Positions 44,915 through 52,953 of a stretch of DNA of 52,953 nt are shown here, one piece after another. Under the pieces are notes generated by a model. The model was not told the DNA's origin. It saw only the letters and a list, made by a program, of their open reading frames with translations, and searched no databases. This DNA comes from Sphaerimonospora mesophila NBRC 14179 = JCM 3151 (GTDB taxonomy: Bacteria > Actinomycetota > Actinomycetes > Streptosporangiales > Streptosporangiaceae). The stretch's first letter is position 1, and every line of letters begins with the position of its first letter. The DNA lies in contig BCRI01000043.1 in assembly GCA_001552515.1 (NCBI GenBank), forward strand, positions 1-52,953, in the 5' to 3' direction. Both the position numbers and the translations under genes were made by a program.

Positions 44915-46669
44915 ATGTCAGAGGCGACGACCGGCGAGCGGTTGCCGGCGGACGACCCGCCGAAGGAGGCAGGCGATCAGCCGAAAGAGGCAGGCGACCC
45001 GCCGAAGGAGACAGGCGACCCGCCCAAAGAGGCGGACGATCTACCCAAGGAGGCGGGCGATCTGCCGAGGGAGGCGGTCGGCCCGCTGATCCGCGGCCTG
45101 ACCGTGATCCGGCGGCTCTCCCTCGCCGGGGGACGTCGCACGGTGAGCGATCTGACCCGGGACACGGGCCTCGCCCGATCGACCGTCGATCGGGTGCTCG
45201 CCACGCTCACCCGGCTCGGCTACGTGCGGCTGGTCGGCCGCGACGCGGCGCTCGCCCCGGCGCTGATGGAGCTGGGCAACGCCTACCTGGCCGCATCGCG
45301 GCTGCCCGGGCTGCTCGGGCCGTACGCCGACAGGCTCGCCGACGAGCTCGACGAGTCGGTGTCGCTCGCCGTGCCGGACGCCGACGGGGTCCGATTCGTG
45401 CACCAGGCGCCGCGCCGCCGCAGGATGACGGCCACGTTCCGCGTCGGCGACCTGCTCCCCGCCGAGTCGGCCGCGCCGGGGGCCCTGTTCGCCGCCGGGT
45501 GGTCCCCCGGCGAATGGGAGAGCTGGCACGCCCGGGTGGCCGCCGATCCCGGTTACACCGGTTTCCCGGTGCTGCCTCCCGATCGGGCCGGCGCTCACGG
45601 CGTGGACTCGTTCGAGACCCGGGCTGCCCTGGCCCGGCGGGAGGGTTGGTCGGTCGACGACCAGCTGATCGAGCCGGGGCTGATCGCGGTGGCCGTACCG
45701 GTGCGCGACGACACCGGGGCCGTGCTCTGCGCGGTGAGCGTGGTCAGCCACACCAGCAGGCACGATGCCGCGTCCCTGCGTGACGCGATGCTGCCGAGGC
45801 TGCGCGAGACGGTCGCGGCGATGGAGCGTGCGTTCGCCGCTCCCCCGGCCGCCGAGCCGGTGGGTACGCCACGGGCACCGGTGACCGGCTCCGGCCCGGA
45901 GTTCGTCGAGTCCCTCGCCCGGGGCCTGGCCGTGCTCACCGCCTTCACGACGGCCGGGATGTCGCTCTCCGCTCTGGCCGAGGCCGCCGGACTGCCCAGG
46001 GCGACCGTACGGCGGGCGCTCATCACGCTGACGCACCTGGGCTACGTGGCGGCCGAGGGGCGGCTGTTCCGGCCGACGCCGCGGGTGCTCGACCTCGGGT
46101 ACGCCTGTCTTGCCCGGCTGACCCTCCCCCGGATCGCGGAACCGCACCTGGCCAGGCTGGCCGGCGAGGTGCACGACTCGGCGTCGATGGCCATCCTGGC
46201 CGAGGACGACATCCGGTACGTCGCACGGGTGCCCACCGAACGGATCATGAGTGTGGACATCACGGTGGGCACCCGCTTCCCCGCGTACGCGACGTCCATG
46301 GGCCGGGTCCTGCTCGCCGGCCTGTGCGATGCCGACCGCTCCGCCTACCTGGCCCGCGCCGACCTGCGCCCGCTGACCCGCCACACGGTGACCTCGCCGG
46401 TACGGCTCGGCACGCTGCTCGACCAGGCGGCGCGGGACGGGTACGCCCTGGTCGACCAGGAGTTGGAGGAGGGACTGCGGTCCGTGGCCGTGCCGGTGCG
46501 CGACCGCGCCGGCGAGGTCGTCGCGGCCGTCAACGTCTCGACGCACGCCCATCGGCAGGCCGCCGACCAGACCCGCGAAGCCGTGCTGCCCGCGCTGCGC
46601 GAGGCCGCCGCCCGCATCGAGCACGACCTCCACATCGCCACCCGGTTCGCCCGCGTTCCGACGGTCTGA
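44915..46669 (+). CDS. Double-length IclR regulator of the pca operon
   Basis: 584 residues containing two complete IclR units in tandem. Unit 1 (about 57-305): GLTVIRRLSLAGGRRTVSDLTRDTGLARSTVDRVLATLTRLGYV, then an effector domain with DDQLIEPGLIAVAVPVRD. Unit 2 (about 330-575): GLAVLTAFTTAGMSLSALAEAAGLPRATVRRALITLTHLGYV, then DQELEEGLRSVAVPVRD. A typical PcaR/PobR is about 250-280 residues. The two helix-turn-helix motifs could read both half-sites of the operator as one chain. The N-terminus (15-56) is six PPKEAGD-type repeats, acidic and probably disordered. The role as pca regulator follows from divergence and operator. Confidence 0.88.
   Translation: MSEATTGERLPADDPPKEAGDQPKEAGDPPKETGDPPKEADDLPKEAGDLPREAVGPLIRGLTVIRRLSLAGGRRTVSDLTRDTGLARSTVDRVLATLTRLGYVRLVGRDAALAPALMELGNAYLAASRLPGLLGPYADRLADELDESVSLAVPDADGVRFVHQAPRRRRMTATFRVGDLLPAESAAPGALFAAGWSPGEWESWHARVAADPGYTGFPVLPPDRAGAHGVDSFETRAALARREGWSVDDQLIEPGLIAVAVPVRDDTGAVLCAVSVVSHTSRHDAASLRDAMLPRLRETVAAMERAFAAPPAAEPVGTPRAPVTGSGPEFVESLARGLAVLTAFTTAGMSLSALAEAAGLPRATVRRALITLTHLGYVAAEGRLFRPTPRVLDLGYACLARLTLPRIAEPHLARLAGEVHDSASMAILAEDDIRYVARVPTERIMSVDITVGTRFPAYATSMGRVLLAGLCDADRSAYLARADLRPLTRHTVTSPVRLGTLLDQAARDGYALVDQELEEGLRSVAVPVRDRAGEVVAAVNVSTHAHRQAADQTREAVLPALREAAARIEHDLHIATRFARVPTV
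44957..45082 (+). repeat. 21-bp x6 in-frame tandem repeat in the IclR gene
   Basis: Six 21-bp units starting 44957, 44978, 44999, 45020, 45041 and 45062 encode (P/Q/L)PKEAGD-like heptads at the N-terminus of the regulator. Confidence 0.93.
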
Positions 46670-46800
46670 TCACTCCGGTGCCACGCTGATCGCCGCGGCG
46701 TCCCCGCGCTGCTCGTGCACGGGCCCCGGTACGACTCCTACCTCGGAATGTCAGCCGCCCTCCGTAGGCTCAGCGACAGACGAAGGAGGAGGAGGAGAGC

Positions 46801-46926
46801 ATGACGGCACGACCTCACGAGTCACCGAGCAGTGGGCGCATGCCGTCCGGCGGTCTCGGGTCGGCCGTGTGCCTCATCCTCGACGAGCATCGCCTCGTGC
46901 ACATCCTCCGGATCGAACCGGGCTGA
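46801..46926 (+). CDS. Small 41-aa ORF with strong ribosome-binding site
   Basis: ATG 46801 preceded by a GGAGGAGGAGGAG tract, the strongest ribosome-binding site in this part of the window; TGA at 46924-46926. It begins MTARPHESPSSGRMPSGG; the tail has LGSAVCLILDEHRLVHILR with one Cys and a hydrophobic strand. By hand count 32 of 40 internal codons end in G/C. It ends 52 bp before the BtrH-like gene. It might be a substrate peptide, a leader or a remnant. No family recognised. Confidence 0.55.
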   Translation: MTARPHESPSSGRMPSGGLGSAVCLILDEHRLVHILRIEPG

Positions 46927-46978
46927 CCACGCCTTGGCCGCGTTCGCCCCCGAACATGAGATCGAACAGAGTGGAGAC

Positions 46979-47971
46979 ATGATCGACCAGGGTGCGATAT
47001 CACCGCCATCGAAATGGGAGCACTGCGAGACGACGGCGCTGGGGGTGCTGCTGCGCCACGAGGGGCTCGATCTGTCCGAGCCGATGCTGTTCGGGCTGGG
47101 CTCCGGTCTGTCGTTCCTCTACTGGGACGGCAAGAACATGGACTTCCCATTCCTCGGCGGCCGGGTCAAGCCTTTCGAGCTCACCAAGAACCTGGCCGCC
47201 AGACTCGGGCTGACGTTGTGTGTCCAGGAGACCACCTCTCCGCGCAAGGCGTGGCAGAACGTGGTGACCCACATCGACGCGGGACGACCGGTCGGGCTGC
47301 AGCTCGACTCCTACCACCTGGACTACTTCACCTCGAAAGTGCACTTCGGCGGCCATGTCGTCGCCATGTACGGCTACGACGAGCAGCACGCCCACCTGGT
47401 GGACACCGGCCAACAGGGAGGAGCGGTGACCACCAGCCTGACCAGCCTCGCCGCGGCCAGGGCCGAACGCGGTCCGATGACGGCCAGGAACCGGTCCTTC
47501 ACCATCACGGCGTCCGGCGCCGTGGCCGTGTCTCGTGACCAGATGATCGGCGCGATCAAATCCTGCGCCGAGGCGTTCCTCGCCCCGCCCATCGCGAACC
47601 TGGGCCATCGCGGCATCGCGAAGGCCGCCGGTCAGGTGCCCAGGTGGCTGCTCCGCGCCGCCGACCCGCACCGGGACCTGTCGCAGGCCGCGATGCTCAT
47701 GGAGAAGGCCGGCACGGGCGGCGCCCTGTTCCGCAACCTCTACCGCGATTTCCTCGGCGAGTGCGCCCAGTCGATCGACGACGGCGGCCTGCGCACCGGT
47801 CAGGCGCTGTACGCCGAGGCCGCGTCCCTGTGGACGGAGGTGGCCACGCTGATCGCGAAGGCCGGGGAGACCGCCGACGCGACGTATCTCGGACAGGCGG
47901 GGACCATCCTCCATGACCTCTCGCGGGTGGAGACGGATGCCATGAAGGCGCTGAGCGCCTGCGGTGACTGA
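46979..47971 (+). CDS. BtrH-N / DUF4872-type protein
   Basis: 330 residues. WEHCETTALGVLLRHEGLDLSEPMLFGLGSGLSFLYW and the conserved HFGGHVVAMYGYDEQHAHLVDTGQQGG match the BtrH N-terminal domain (butirosin biosynthesis protein H), a papain-like fold with Cys and His in these motifs. The C-terminal half (about 190-330) is helical, like DUF4872. BtrH relatives transfer acyl groups from carrier proteins, but many are uncharacterised, and no carrier protein gene is seen here. The ATG at 46979 is chosen from the family N-terminus; GGAG is close upstream. The 41-aa ORF just before it may be co-transcribed. Confidence 0.75.
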   Translation: MIDQGAISPPSKWEHCETTALGVLLRHEGLDLSEPMLFGLGSGLSFLYWDGKNMDFPFLGGRVKPFELTKNLAARLGLTLCVQETTSPRKAWQNVVTHIDAGRPVGLQLDSYHLDYFTSKVHFGGHVVAMYGYDEQHAHLVDTGQQGGAVTTSLTSLAAARAERGPMTARNRSFTITASGAVAVSRDQMIGAIKSCAEAFLAPPIANLGHRGIAKAAGQVPRWLLRAADPHRDLSQAAMLMEKAGTGGALFRNLYRDFLGECAQSIDDGGLRTGQALYAEAASLWTEVATLIAKAGETADATYLGQAGTILHDLSRVETDAMKALSACGD

Positions 47972-47983
47972 CCGTACGACCGC

Positions 47984-48475
47984 TCAGGAGCGGCCGGCGT
48001 GCCGGCGCAGGAGCGGGGTGATCCGGTAGTCGACCAACTCCCGCATGACGAGCGCGGTTGTGGAGCGTTCGACACTGGGAATGGCCAGGATCTGACCGGC
48101 GATGCGGTACAGGTCCTCGGCGTTGGCGGCGACCACGTGCACGAGAAGGTCGAACTGGCCGGAGATGCCGTGCACCTGGAGGACCTCCGGGATGGCGGCG
48201 AGCGCGTCGGCGGTCTCCGCCAGCCGGCGCTGGACGACCTGGACCGTGATGAACGCGGTGAGCGGGTAACCGAGCGCCCTGGGGCTGATGCGACGCTCGA
48301 AGGAGTCGAGCGCCCCGTCCTGCTCCAGCCTGGCCAGCCGCGCCTGTGCGGTGTTTCGGGAAATACCGACCTGCTCCGCCAGCGCGACGGTGGTGGCGCG
48401 CGGGTGTTCGGCGAGCTCCAGCAGGAGGCGCGCGTCGATGGAGTCGATCGGCTTGTTACTGGGCACCATGCTCAT
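47984..48475 (-). CDS. Lrp/AsnC-family transcriptional regulator
   Basis: 163 residues. An N-terminal winged helix-turn-helix (IDARLLLELAEHPRATTVALAEQVGISRNTAQARLARLEQDG) is followed by a RAM ligand-binding domain (ITVQVVQRRLAETADALAAIPEVLQVHGISGQFDLLVHV, SVERSTTALVMREL). Lrp proteins form dimers or octamers and sense amino acids or 2-oxo acids. It is divergent from the E1 gene, with 147 bp containing A/T-rich sequence, so it most likely controls that gene. Convergent with the BtrH-like gene. Confidence 0.9.
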   Translation of the reverse strand: MSMVPSNKPIDSIDARLLLELAEHPRATTVALAEQVGISRNTAQARLARLEQDGALDSFERRISPRALGYPLTAFITVQVVQRRLAETADALAAIPEVLQVHGISGQFDLLVHVVAANAEDLYRIAGQILAIPSVERSTTALVMRELVDYRITPLLRRHAGRS

Positions 48476-48622
48476 GCTCTCCGGGCCGACAAGTGATCAT
48501 TATGGGCAGAACGCTCAATTTTTCGAACGCGTATTGTCTATCAGGTCGCCTCCTTGCTTCACTCCTGGTCAATCGGCTTCTTGTCGCCGGGCATGCGCCG
48601 GCGTACCTGGAGGACAGTCCTT

Positions 48623-50947
48623 ATGCGCACGTCAACGCTGACCACTCGGCCTCCGAACGTGGAGTACGACGTGCTCCGGCGGATCGAGGACCGGGTGCTG
48701 TGGCTGTCGACGGCGATGGTCCACCATGCGAACCGGGTGCGGCCCAACCCGTCCGGGCTGAAGGTCGGCGGGCATCAGGCCTCGTCGGCGTCGCTGGTGT
48801 CGATCATGAGCACGCTGTGGTTCAGGCACCTGCGCCCCCAGGACAGGGTGTCGGTGAAGCCGCACGCGTCTCCGGTGCTGCACGCGATCAACTACCTGCT
48901 CGGGGAACTGGACGCGTCCTATCTGACCCGGTTGCGGGAGTTCGGCGGCCTGGAGAGCTATCCGAGCAGGATCAAGGACCCGGATCCGGTGGACTACTCG
49001 ACCGGATCGGTCGGCATCGGCGCCACCGCCCCGATCTGGGGGGCTATCGCCCGCCGCTACGTGGACAGCACATTCGGCGGCTCGCACGGGGGGCGGCAGT
49101 ACTCGCTGGTGGGCGACGCCGAGCTCGACGAGGGAGCGGTCTGGGAGGCGATCCTCGATCCCAGCGTGTCGGAGCTGGGAGAGGTCGTCTGGGTGGTCGA
49201 CCTCAACCGCCAGTCGCTGGATCGCGTCGTGCCGCACCTCGCCGCCGACCGCCTGCGCGGGATGTTCGCCTCCGCCGGATGGCAGGTGCTGACGCTGAAG
49301 TACGGCGGACTGATCGAGGAGCTGTTCTCCCAGCCGGGTGGCGGTGCCCTGCGCGCCAGGATCGACGCGATGCCCAATCCGGAATATCAGCGCATGTTGC
49401 GCTGCGACGCGGCACAGTTGCGCGAGCGGCTTCCCGGTGACGGCGCCGATGCGGGCGCGATCGCGGAACTGATCACCCGGCTCGACGACTCCGCCCTGCT
49501 CGCCGCGATCAGAAACCTCGGCGGTCACGACCTCGGCACACTCGACCGCGCCTTCGCCGCCATCGACGACACCAGGCCCACGGTGATCTTCGCCTACACC
49601 ATCAAGGGGTACGGCCTGGCGACCGAGGGGCATCCACAGAATCACTCCTCCCTGTTGACGACCGACCAGATGCGGGAACTGGCCGAACGACTGGGCGTCG
49701 ATCCGGACGAGCCGTGGCGGCGGTTCCCCGACGGCGGCGACGCGGCGATCCTGTGTGCGACGGTGGCCGACCGGCTCCGCCGGCAGCCCACGTCGGCGCG
49801 GCGGCCTCCGGCCGTACCGACCGACTTTGGCCGCACCCCGTCCGGCACCTCGACCACCCAGGCCGCGCTGGGAAGGGCGCTGCTGGACCTGACCCGCGCG
49901 GCGCCCGAGGCGGCCCAGCGGGTGGTGACGGTCAGCCCGGACGTCAGCTCGTCGACCAACCTGGGCGGCTGGGTGAACAAGGTCGGGGTGTGGTCGGTCA
50001 CCGAGCGTCGCAACTGGTTCGCCGACGACGCGGAGACCATCCTGCACTGGCGGGAGAGCCCGGCCGGGCAGCACATCGAACTCGGCATCGCCGAGACCAA
50101 CCTGGTCGGCCTCATCGGTGAGCTGGGCACGACCTGGAGCCGATGGGGAGAGCCGCTGTTCCCGATCGGCGTGGTCTACGACCCGTTCGTGGGGCGAGCC
50201 CTGGAGCCCTGGTCGTACGGCATCTACGCGGGCGGCCAGTCGATCCTCGTCGGCACGCCCTCCGGGGTCAGCCTCGCCCCCGAGGGCGGGGCGCATCAGT
50301 CGATCATCACGCCGTCCATCGGGATGGAGCAGCCCGGATGCGTCGCCTACGAACCGGCGTTCGCGATCGACACCGAATGGGTGCTGCTGGCCGGTCTCGC
50401 CCGGCTGGGCAGACCCGACGGCTCCTCCGTCTACCTGCGGCTGTCGACGCGGCCCGTGGACCAGACGCTCGCGGCGGTGCCGGCCGACCCGGCCGCACGC
50501 GAGCGACGCAGGCGCCAGGTGGTGGCGGGTGCGTATCCGCTCCGGCATGCCGAGAGCCCGAAGGTGACCATCGCCGCGATGGGCGCGGTCGTCACGGAGG
50601 CACTGGCCGCGGCGGACCGGCTGGACCGGATGGGCGTTCCCGCCGATGTCGTCTGTGTGACCAGTCCCGACCTGCTCTACCGTGCCCTGCGCGCCCGCCA
50701 GGGGCACGAGCAGGCCGAGAACTGGATCCTCGATCAGGCCTTCCCCGCCGAGCGGGCCGCCCCGCTGGTCACCGTGCTCGACGGCCACCCCCATACGCTG
50801 GCCTTCCTCTCCGCCGTCCACCGCGTGCCGATCACCTCGCTGGGGGTGACCGATTTCGGCAGGTCGGGCTCGATCGAGGACGTGTATCGCCACCATCGCC
50901 TCGACACCGACAGCATCATCCAGGCCGCCCTCGACGTCGCAGGATGA
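48623..50947 (+). CDS. Thiamine-diphosphate 2-oxoacid dehydrogenase E1 (AceE-like)
   Basis: 774 residues from the ATG at 48623, GGAGGA 8 nt upstream. A homodimeric AceE/transketolase-type protein: GHQASSASLVSIMSTLWFRHL, LLGELD, the TPP diphosphate site LVGDAELDEGAVWEAI with VVWVVDLNRQSLD, FAYTIKGYG, the catalytic Glu region IELGIAETNLVGLIGELG, and APEGGAHQSIITPSIGMEQ. It lacks the usual AceE length (about 890-920) and has no E2 or E3 partner nearby. An Lrp regulator beside an AceE-like E1 recalls the mdeR-mdeB arrangement of Pseudomonas methionine catabolism (2-oxobutyrate oxidation). This substrate is an inference. Confidence 0.8.
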   Translation: MRTSTLTTRPPNVEYDVLRRIEDRVLWLSTAMVHHANRVRPNPSGLKVGGHQASSASLVSIMSTLWFRHLRPQDRVSVKPHASPVLHAINYLLGELDASYLTRLREFGGLESYPSRIKDPDPVDYSTGSVGIGATAPIWGAIARRYVDSTFGGSHGGRQYSLVGDAELDEGAVWEAILDPSVSELGEVVWVVDLNRQSLDRVVPHLAADRLRGMFASAGWQVLTLKYGGLIEELFSQPGGGALRARIDAMPNPEYQRMLRCDAAQLRERLPGDGADAGAIAELITRLDDSALLAAIRNLGGHDLGTLDRAFAAIDDTRPTVIFAYTIKGYGLATEGHPQNHSSLLTTDQMRELAERLGVDPDEPWRRFPDGGDAAILCATVADRLRRQPTSARRPPAVPTDFGRTPSGTSTTQAALGRALLDLTRAAPEAAQRVVTVSPDVSSSTNLGGWVNKVGVWSVTERRNWFADDAETILHWRESPAGQHIELGIAETNLVGLIGELGTTWSRWGEPLFPIGVVYDPFVGRALEPWSYGIYAGGQSILVGTPSGVSLAPEGGAHQSIITPSIGMEQPGCVAYEPAFAIDTEWVLLAGLARLGRPDGSSVYLRLSTRPVDQTLAAVPADPAARERRRRQVVAGAYPLRHAESPKVTIAAMGAVVTEALAAADRLDRMGVPADVVCVTSPDLLYRALRARQGHEQAENWILDQAFPAERAAPLVTVLDGHPHTLAFLSAVHRVPITSLGVTDFGRSGSIEDVYRHHRLDTDSIIQAALDVAG

Positions 50948-51103
50948 CCGTCGCCGCCGCCCACGCTGGACGGACGCATTCGAGCGGCGGCCCGCGAGGG
51001 CATCGCGGCGAATGAGCACGGCCCTCGACGCCCCCTACTCGAGCGCATGAACGATCGGGCCGGCCGGGGTCGCGTCGACGCACTGAACGGCCGACGGGTC
51101 GAG

Positions 51104-51116
51104 ATGAAAGTTTCAT
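51104..51116. promoter_or_regulatory. ATGAAAGTTTCAT palindrome
   Basis: A 13-bp palindrome about 350 bp upstream of the GH43 start, sharing the GAAA-N-TTTC core with the site before the cellulase gene. Confidence 0.5.
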
Positions 51117-51295
51117 GCTCTTTCCGGGATCGGCGGCTGCTCGACCGAGTTCCGACACCAGCTCAGCACCCACGACCGGACGAGTGACCGCGGCATGAAA
51201 GGCCGGGCGCCTTGACCGTCCCCCGGGGTACGGAGTTGGCTCCACATGTGGCGGCCTCCGCGGTCGCTGACGCACACCGTGCGGGGCAACCCAAA

Positions 51296-51334
51296 TGTTA
51301 GCGCTCACACAGTCGTGTCTTGTTAGCGCTAACA
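51296..51334. promoter_or_regulatory. Paired LacI-family operators TGTTAGCGCT(C/A)ACA
   Basis: TGTTAGCGCTCACA (51296-51309) and the perfect palindrome TGTTAGCGCTAACA (51321-51334), 25 bp apart centre to centre. The central CG in a 14-bp palindrome is typical of LacI-family sugar repressors. It differs from the CebR site, so a different repressor is expected. Confidence 0.78.
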
Positions 51335-51469
51335 GGACAGCGAAGGGTCTCGGTGATGAACCCCCGGCCAGACCGGTCAGGGACGCGACCGGCCACGGCG
51401 CTCGCCGGAGAAACCGCTCCGCCATCAGACCACGCCCAAGGTGAGTGACCACCACATCAGGAGGCGCAT

Positions 51470-52953
51470 GTGAGATACGCGTTATCACTTTCCAGACGCA
51501 CAGCCGCCTGGATCGTCGGCCTTTTCTGTGTCATGGCGTTGCTTCCGGTCACGGCGGCCAGGGCGGACAATCCGATCGTCCAGACCATCTACACCGCCGA
51601 CCCGGCTCCGCTCGTCCACAACGGCCGCGTGTACCTCTACACCGGACATGACGAAGACGGCTCGACCTGGTTCACCATGAACGAGTGGCGGGTCTACTCC
51701 TCGACCGACATGGTGAACTGGACCGATCACGGCTCCCCGCTGAGCGTGGCCAGCTTCAGCTGGGCGAAATCCGACGCCTGGGCCGGCCAGGCCATCTACC
51801 GGAACGGCAAGTTCTACTGGTACGTCCCGACCACCAACCGGGCGACCGGCCGGATGGCCATCGGCGTGGCCGTCTCCGACAGCCCCACCGGCCCCTTCAA
51901 GGACGCCCTGGGGCACCCCCTCGTCGAGAACGGTGAAATCGACCCCACCGTCTTCATCGACGACAACGGGCAGGCCTACCTCTACTGGGGCAACCCCAAC
52001 CTGTGGTACGTCAAGCTCAACGCCGACATGACCTCCTACTCCGGCAGCCCGACCAAGATCTCCCTCACCACCGCCGGATTCGGCACCCGCACCGGGGACG
52101 CCAACCGCCCCACCCTTTACGAAGAGGGCCCCTGGGTCTACAAGCGGGGCGGCCTGTACTACAACGTCTTCGCGGCCAAATGCTGCTCTGAGTTCATCGC
52201 CTACTCGACCGCCCCCGGTCCCACCGGGCCATGGACCTACCGCGGCACGATCATGCCCACGCAGGGCGGCAGCTTCACCAACCACCCCGGAATCATCGAC
52301 TTCAACGGGGGCTCGTACTTCTTCTACCACAACGGCGCGCTGCCGGGCGGCGGCGGCTTCACCCGTTCCGTGGCGGTGGAGAAGTTCAGCTACAGGGCCG
52401 ACGGCACGATCCCGACGATCAACATGACCACCACCGGGGCGCCCCAGATCGGCACGCTCAACCCCTACGTCCGCCAGGAGGCCGAGACCATCGCCTGGGA
52501 GTCCGGCGTGGAGACCGAGCCTTCCAGCGAAGGCGGGATGAACGTCGGATTCATCGAGAACGGCGACTACATCAAGGTCAAGGGCGTCGCCTTCGGCACC
52601 GGCGCGAAGACCTTCACCGCGAGGGTCGCCTCGGCGAGCAGCGGCGGCAGGATCGAGCTCCACCTGGGCGGAGTCAACGGCACGCTGGTGGGGTCGTGCA
52701 GTGTTCCGGGCACCGGCGGCTGGCAGACCTGGACGAACGTGTCCTGTCCGGTGACCGGCGCGACCGGCACCCACGACCTGTACTTCAAGTTCACCGGCGG
52801 AAGCGGCTACCTGTTCAACATGAACTGGTGGCAGTTCACCGGCAGCGGCGAGCCGACCCCGACCCCTACTCCCACACCGACCCCGACACCCACACCAACC
52901 CCGACACCCACACCAACCCCGACACCCACACCAACCCCGACACCCACACCAAA
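51470..52953 (+). CDS. Secreted GH43 glycosidase with CBM6 (3' end beyond window)
   Basis: GTG 51470 with AGGAGG 5 nt upstream; about 494 residues visible. A signal peptide (WIVGLFCVMALLPVTAARA) is followed by a GH43 five-bladed propeller (about 35-330): catalytic base Asp in YTADPAP, pKa-modulating Asp in NGEIDPTVFIDDNGQAYLYWG, and acid Glu in YEEGPWVYKRG. A CBM6 domain (about 335-462) has EAETIAWESGVETE, NGDYIKVKGVAFG, and GYLFNMNWWQF. A (PT)n linker then runs off the end, so another module, likely a second CBM, should follow. Expected activity: arabinofuranosidase or xylosidase on arabinoxylan. Governed by the LacI-type operators upstream. Confidence 0.9.
   Translation, partial: MRYALSLSRRTAAWIVGLFCVMALLPVTAARADNPIVQTIYTADPAPLVHNGRVYLYTGHDEDGSTWFTMNEWRVYSSTDMVNWTDHGSPLSVASFSWAKSDAWAGQAIYRNGKFYWYVPTTNRATGRMAIGVAVSDSPTGPFKDALGHPLVENGEIDPTVFIDDNGQAYLYWGNPNLWYVKLNADMTSYSGSPTKISLTTAGFGTRTGDANRPTLYEEGPWVYKRGGLYYNVFAAKCCSEFIAYSTAPGPTGPWTYRGTIMPTQGGSFTNHPGIIDFNGGSYFFYHNGALPGGGGFTRSVAVEKFSYRADGTIPTINMTTTGAPQIGTLNPYVRQEAETIAWESGVETEPSSEGGMNVGFIENGDYIKVKGVAFGTGAKTFTARVASASSGGRIELHLGGVNGTLVGSCSVPGTGGWQTWTNVSCPVTGATGTHDLYFKFTGGSGYLFNMNWWQFTGSGEPTPTPTPTPTPTPTPTPTPTPTPTPTPTPTPTP
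52855..52953 (+). repeat. Pro-Thr linker repeat at the window end
   Basis: At least 16 PT codon pairs. The last 60 bp are near-perfect repeats of ACCCCGACACCCACACCA, more uniform than the linker in the GH6 gene. Confidence 0.93.

Larger units (their letters stand above)
50948..51469. other. Intergenic control region upstream of the GH43 gene
   Basis: About 520 bp with no convincing gene. It contains ATGAAAGTTTCAT (51104-51116) and two LacI-type half/full operators (51296-51309 and 51321-51334). The first 150 bp show nothing I can interpret. Confidence 0.6.

Overview
The window is high-GC chromosomal DNA from an actinomycete: strong G/C third-position bias, frequent GTG starts, purine-rich ribosome-binding sites, gatCAB, and secreted polysaccharide-degrading enzymes with Pro-Thr linkers. 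Gene content and order (ilvB-ilvN-ilvC, serA, leuB, ilvE and cimA close together) fit a filamentous soil actinomycete. Streptosporangiaceae is my inference and is not proven by the sequence. No tRNA, rRNA, CRISPR array, transposase or phage gene was seen.

Layout. 1-3.1 kb: a partial fumarylacetoacetate-hydrolase-family gene, an IsdG-type heme monooxygenase with a His-rich insert, and a secreted heparinase-like polysaccharide lyase. 3.2-19.1 kb: a branched-chain amino acid and serine block on the minus strand (cimA, ilvE, leuB, serA, ilvC, ilvN, ilvB). Unrelated genes are interleaved (O-methyltransferase, SseB-like, MFS symporter, CAP-domain, DUF1707-FHA). cimA and ilvB each have a leader peptide with branched-chain codons (LLII and ILVVL) followed by an intrinsic-terminator hairpin, so both look attenuated. 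19.2-33.3 kb: two membrane GGDEF-EAL proteins, a 2-hydroxyacid dehydrogenase, a PQQ-type sugar dehydrogenase, a VanW protein, and the gatC-gatA-gatB operon. The gat operon is interrupted by the relic of a two-gene ATPase/DUF4276-like module. 33.3-35.1 kb: a GH6 cellulase with CBM2 behind a perfect CebR-type operator. 35.1-36.4 kb: a lower-GC patch with tiny ORFs, a 21-bp perfect inverted repeat and decayed coding sequence, flanked by similar hairpins. 36.4-46.7 kb: a complete protocatechuate/4-hydroxybenzoate beta-ketoadipate operon (pcaI-J-F-H-G-B-L-pobA) divergent from a double-length IclR regulator, with a palindromic operator between them. 46.8-50.9 kb: a small ORF with a very strong ribosome-binding site, a BtrH-like protein, and a divergent Lrp / thiamine-diphosphate E1 pair. 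51.5 kb to the end: a truncated GH43-CBM6 enzyme.

The most unusual structure is a family of three intergenic repeat arrays (about 1105-1286, 14442-14683 and 26650-26889). Each is built from a 10-bp core (GTGATCTTGC, or inverted GCAAGATCAC) recurring at almost exactly 53-bp steps. Left cores point one way and right cores the other. The arrays are bounded by C-rich sequence on the left and G-rich sequence on the right, and each begins within 0-20 bp of a stop codon. I do not recognise this family. A second pattern is the concentration of short in-frame tandem repeats inside genes of the pca locus (pcaB, pcaL, pcaF, pcaJ and the regulator).
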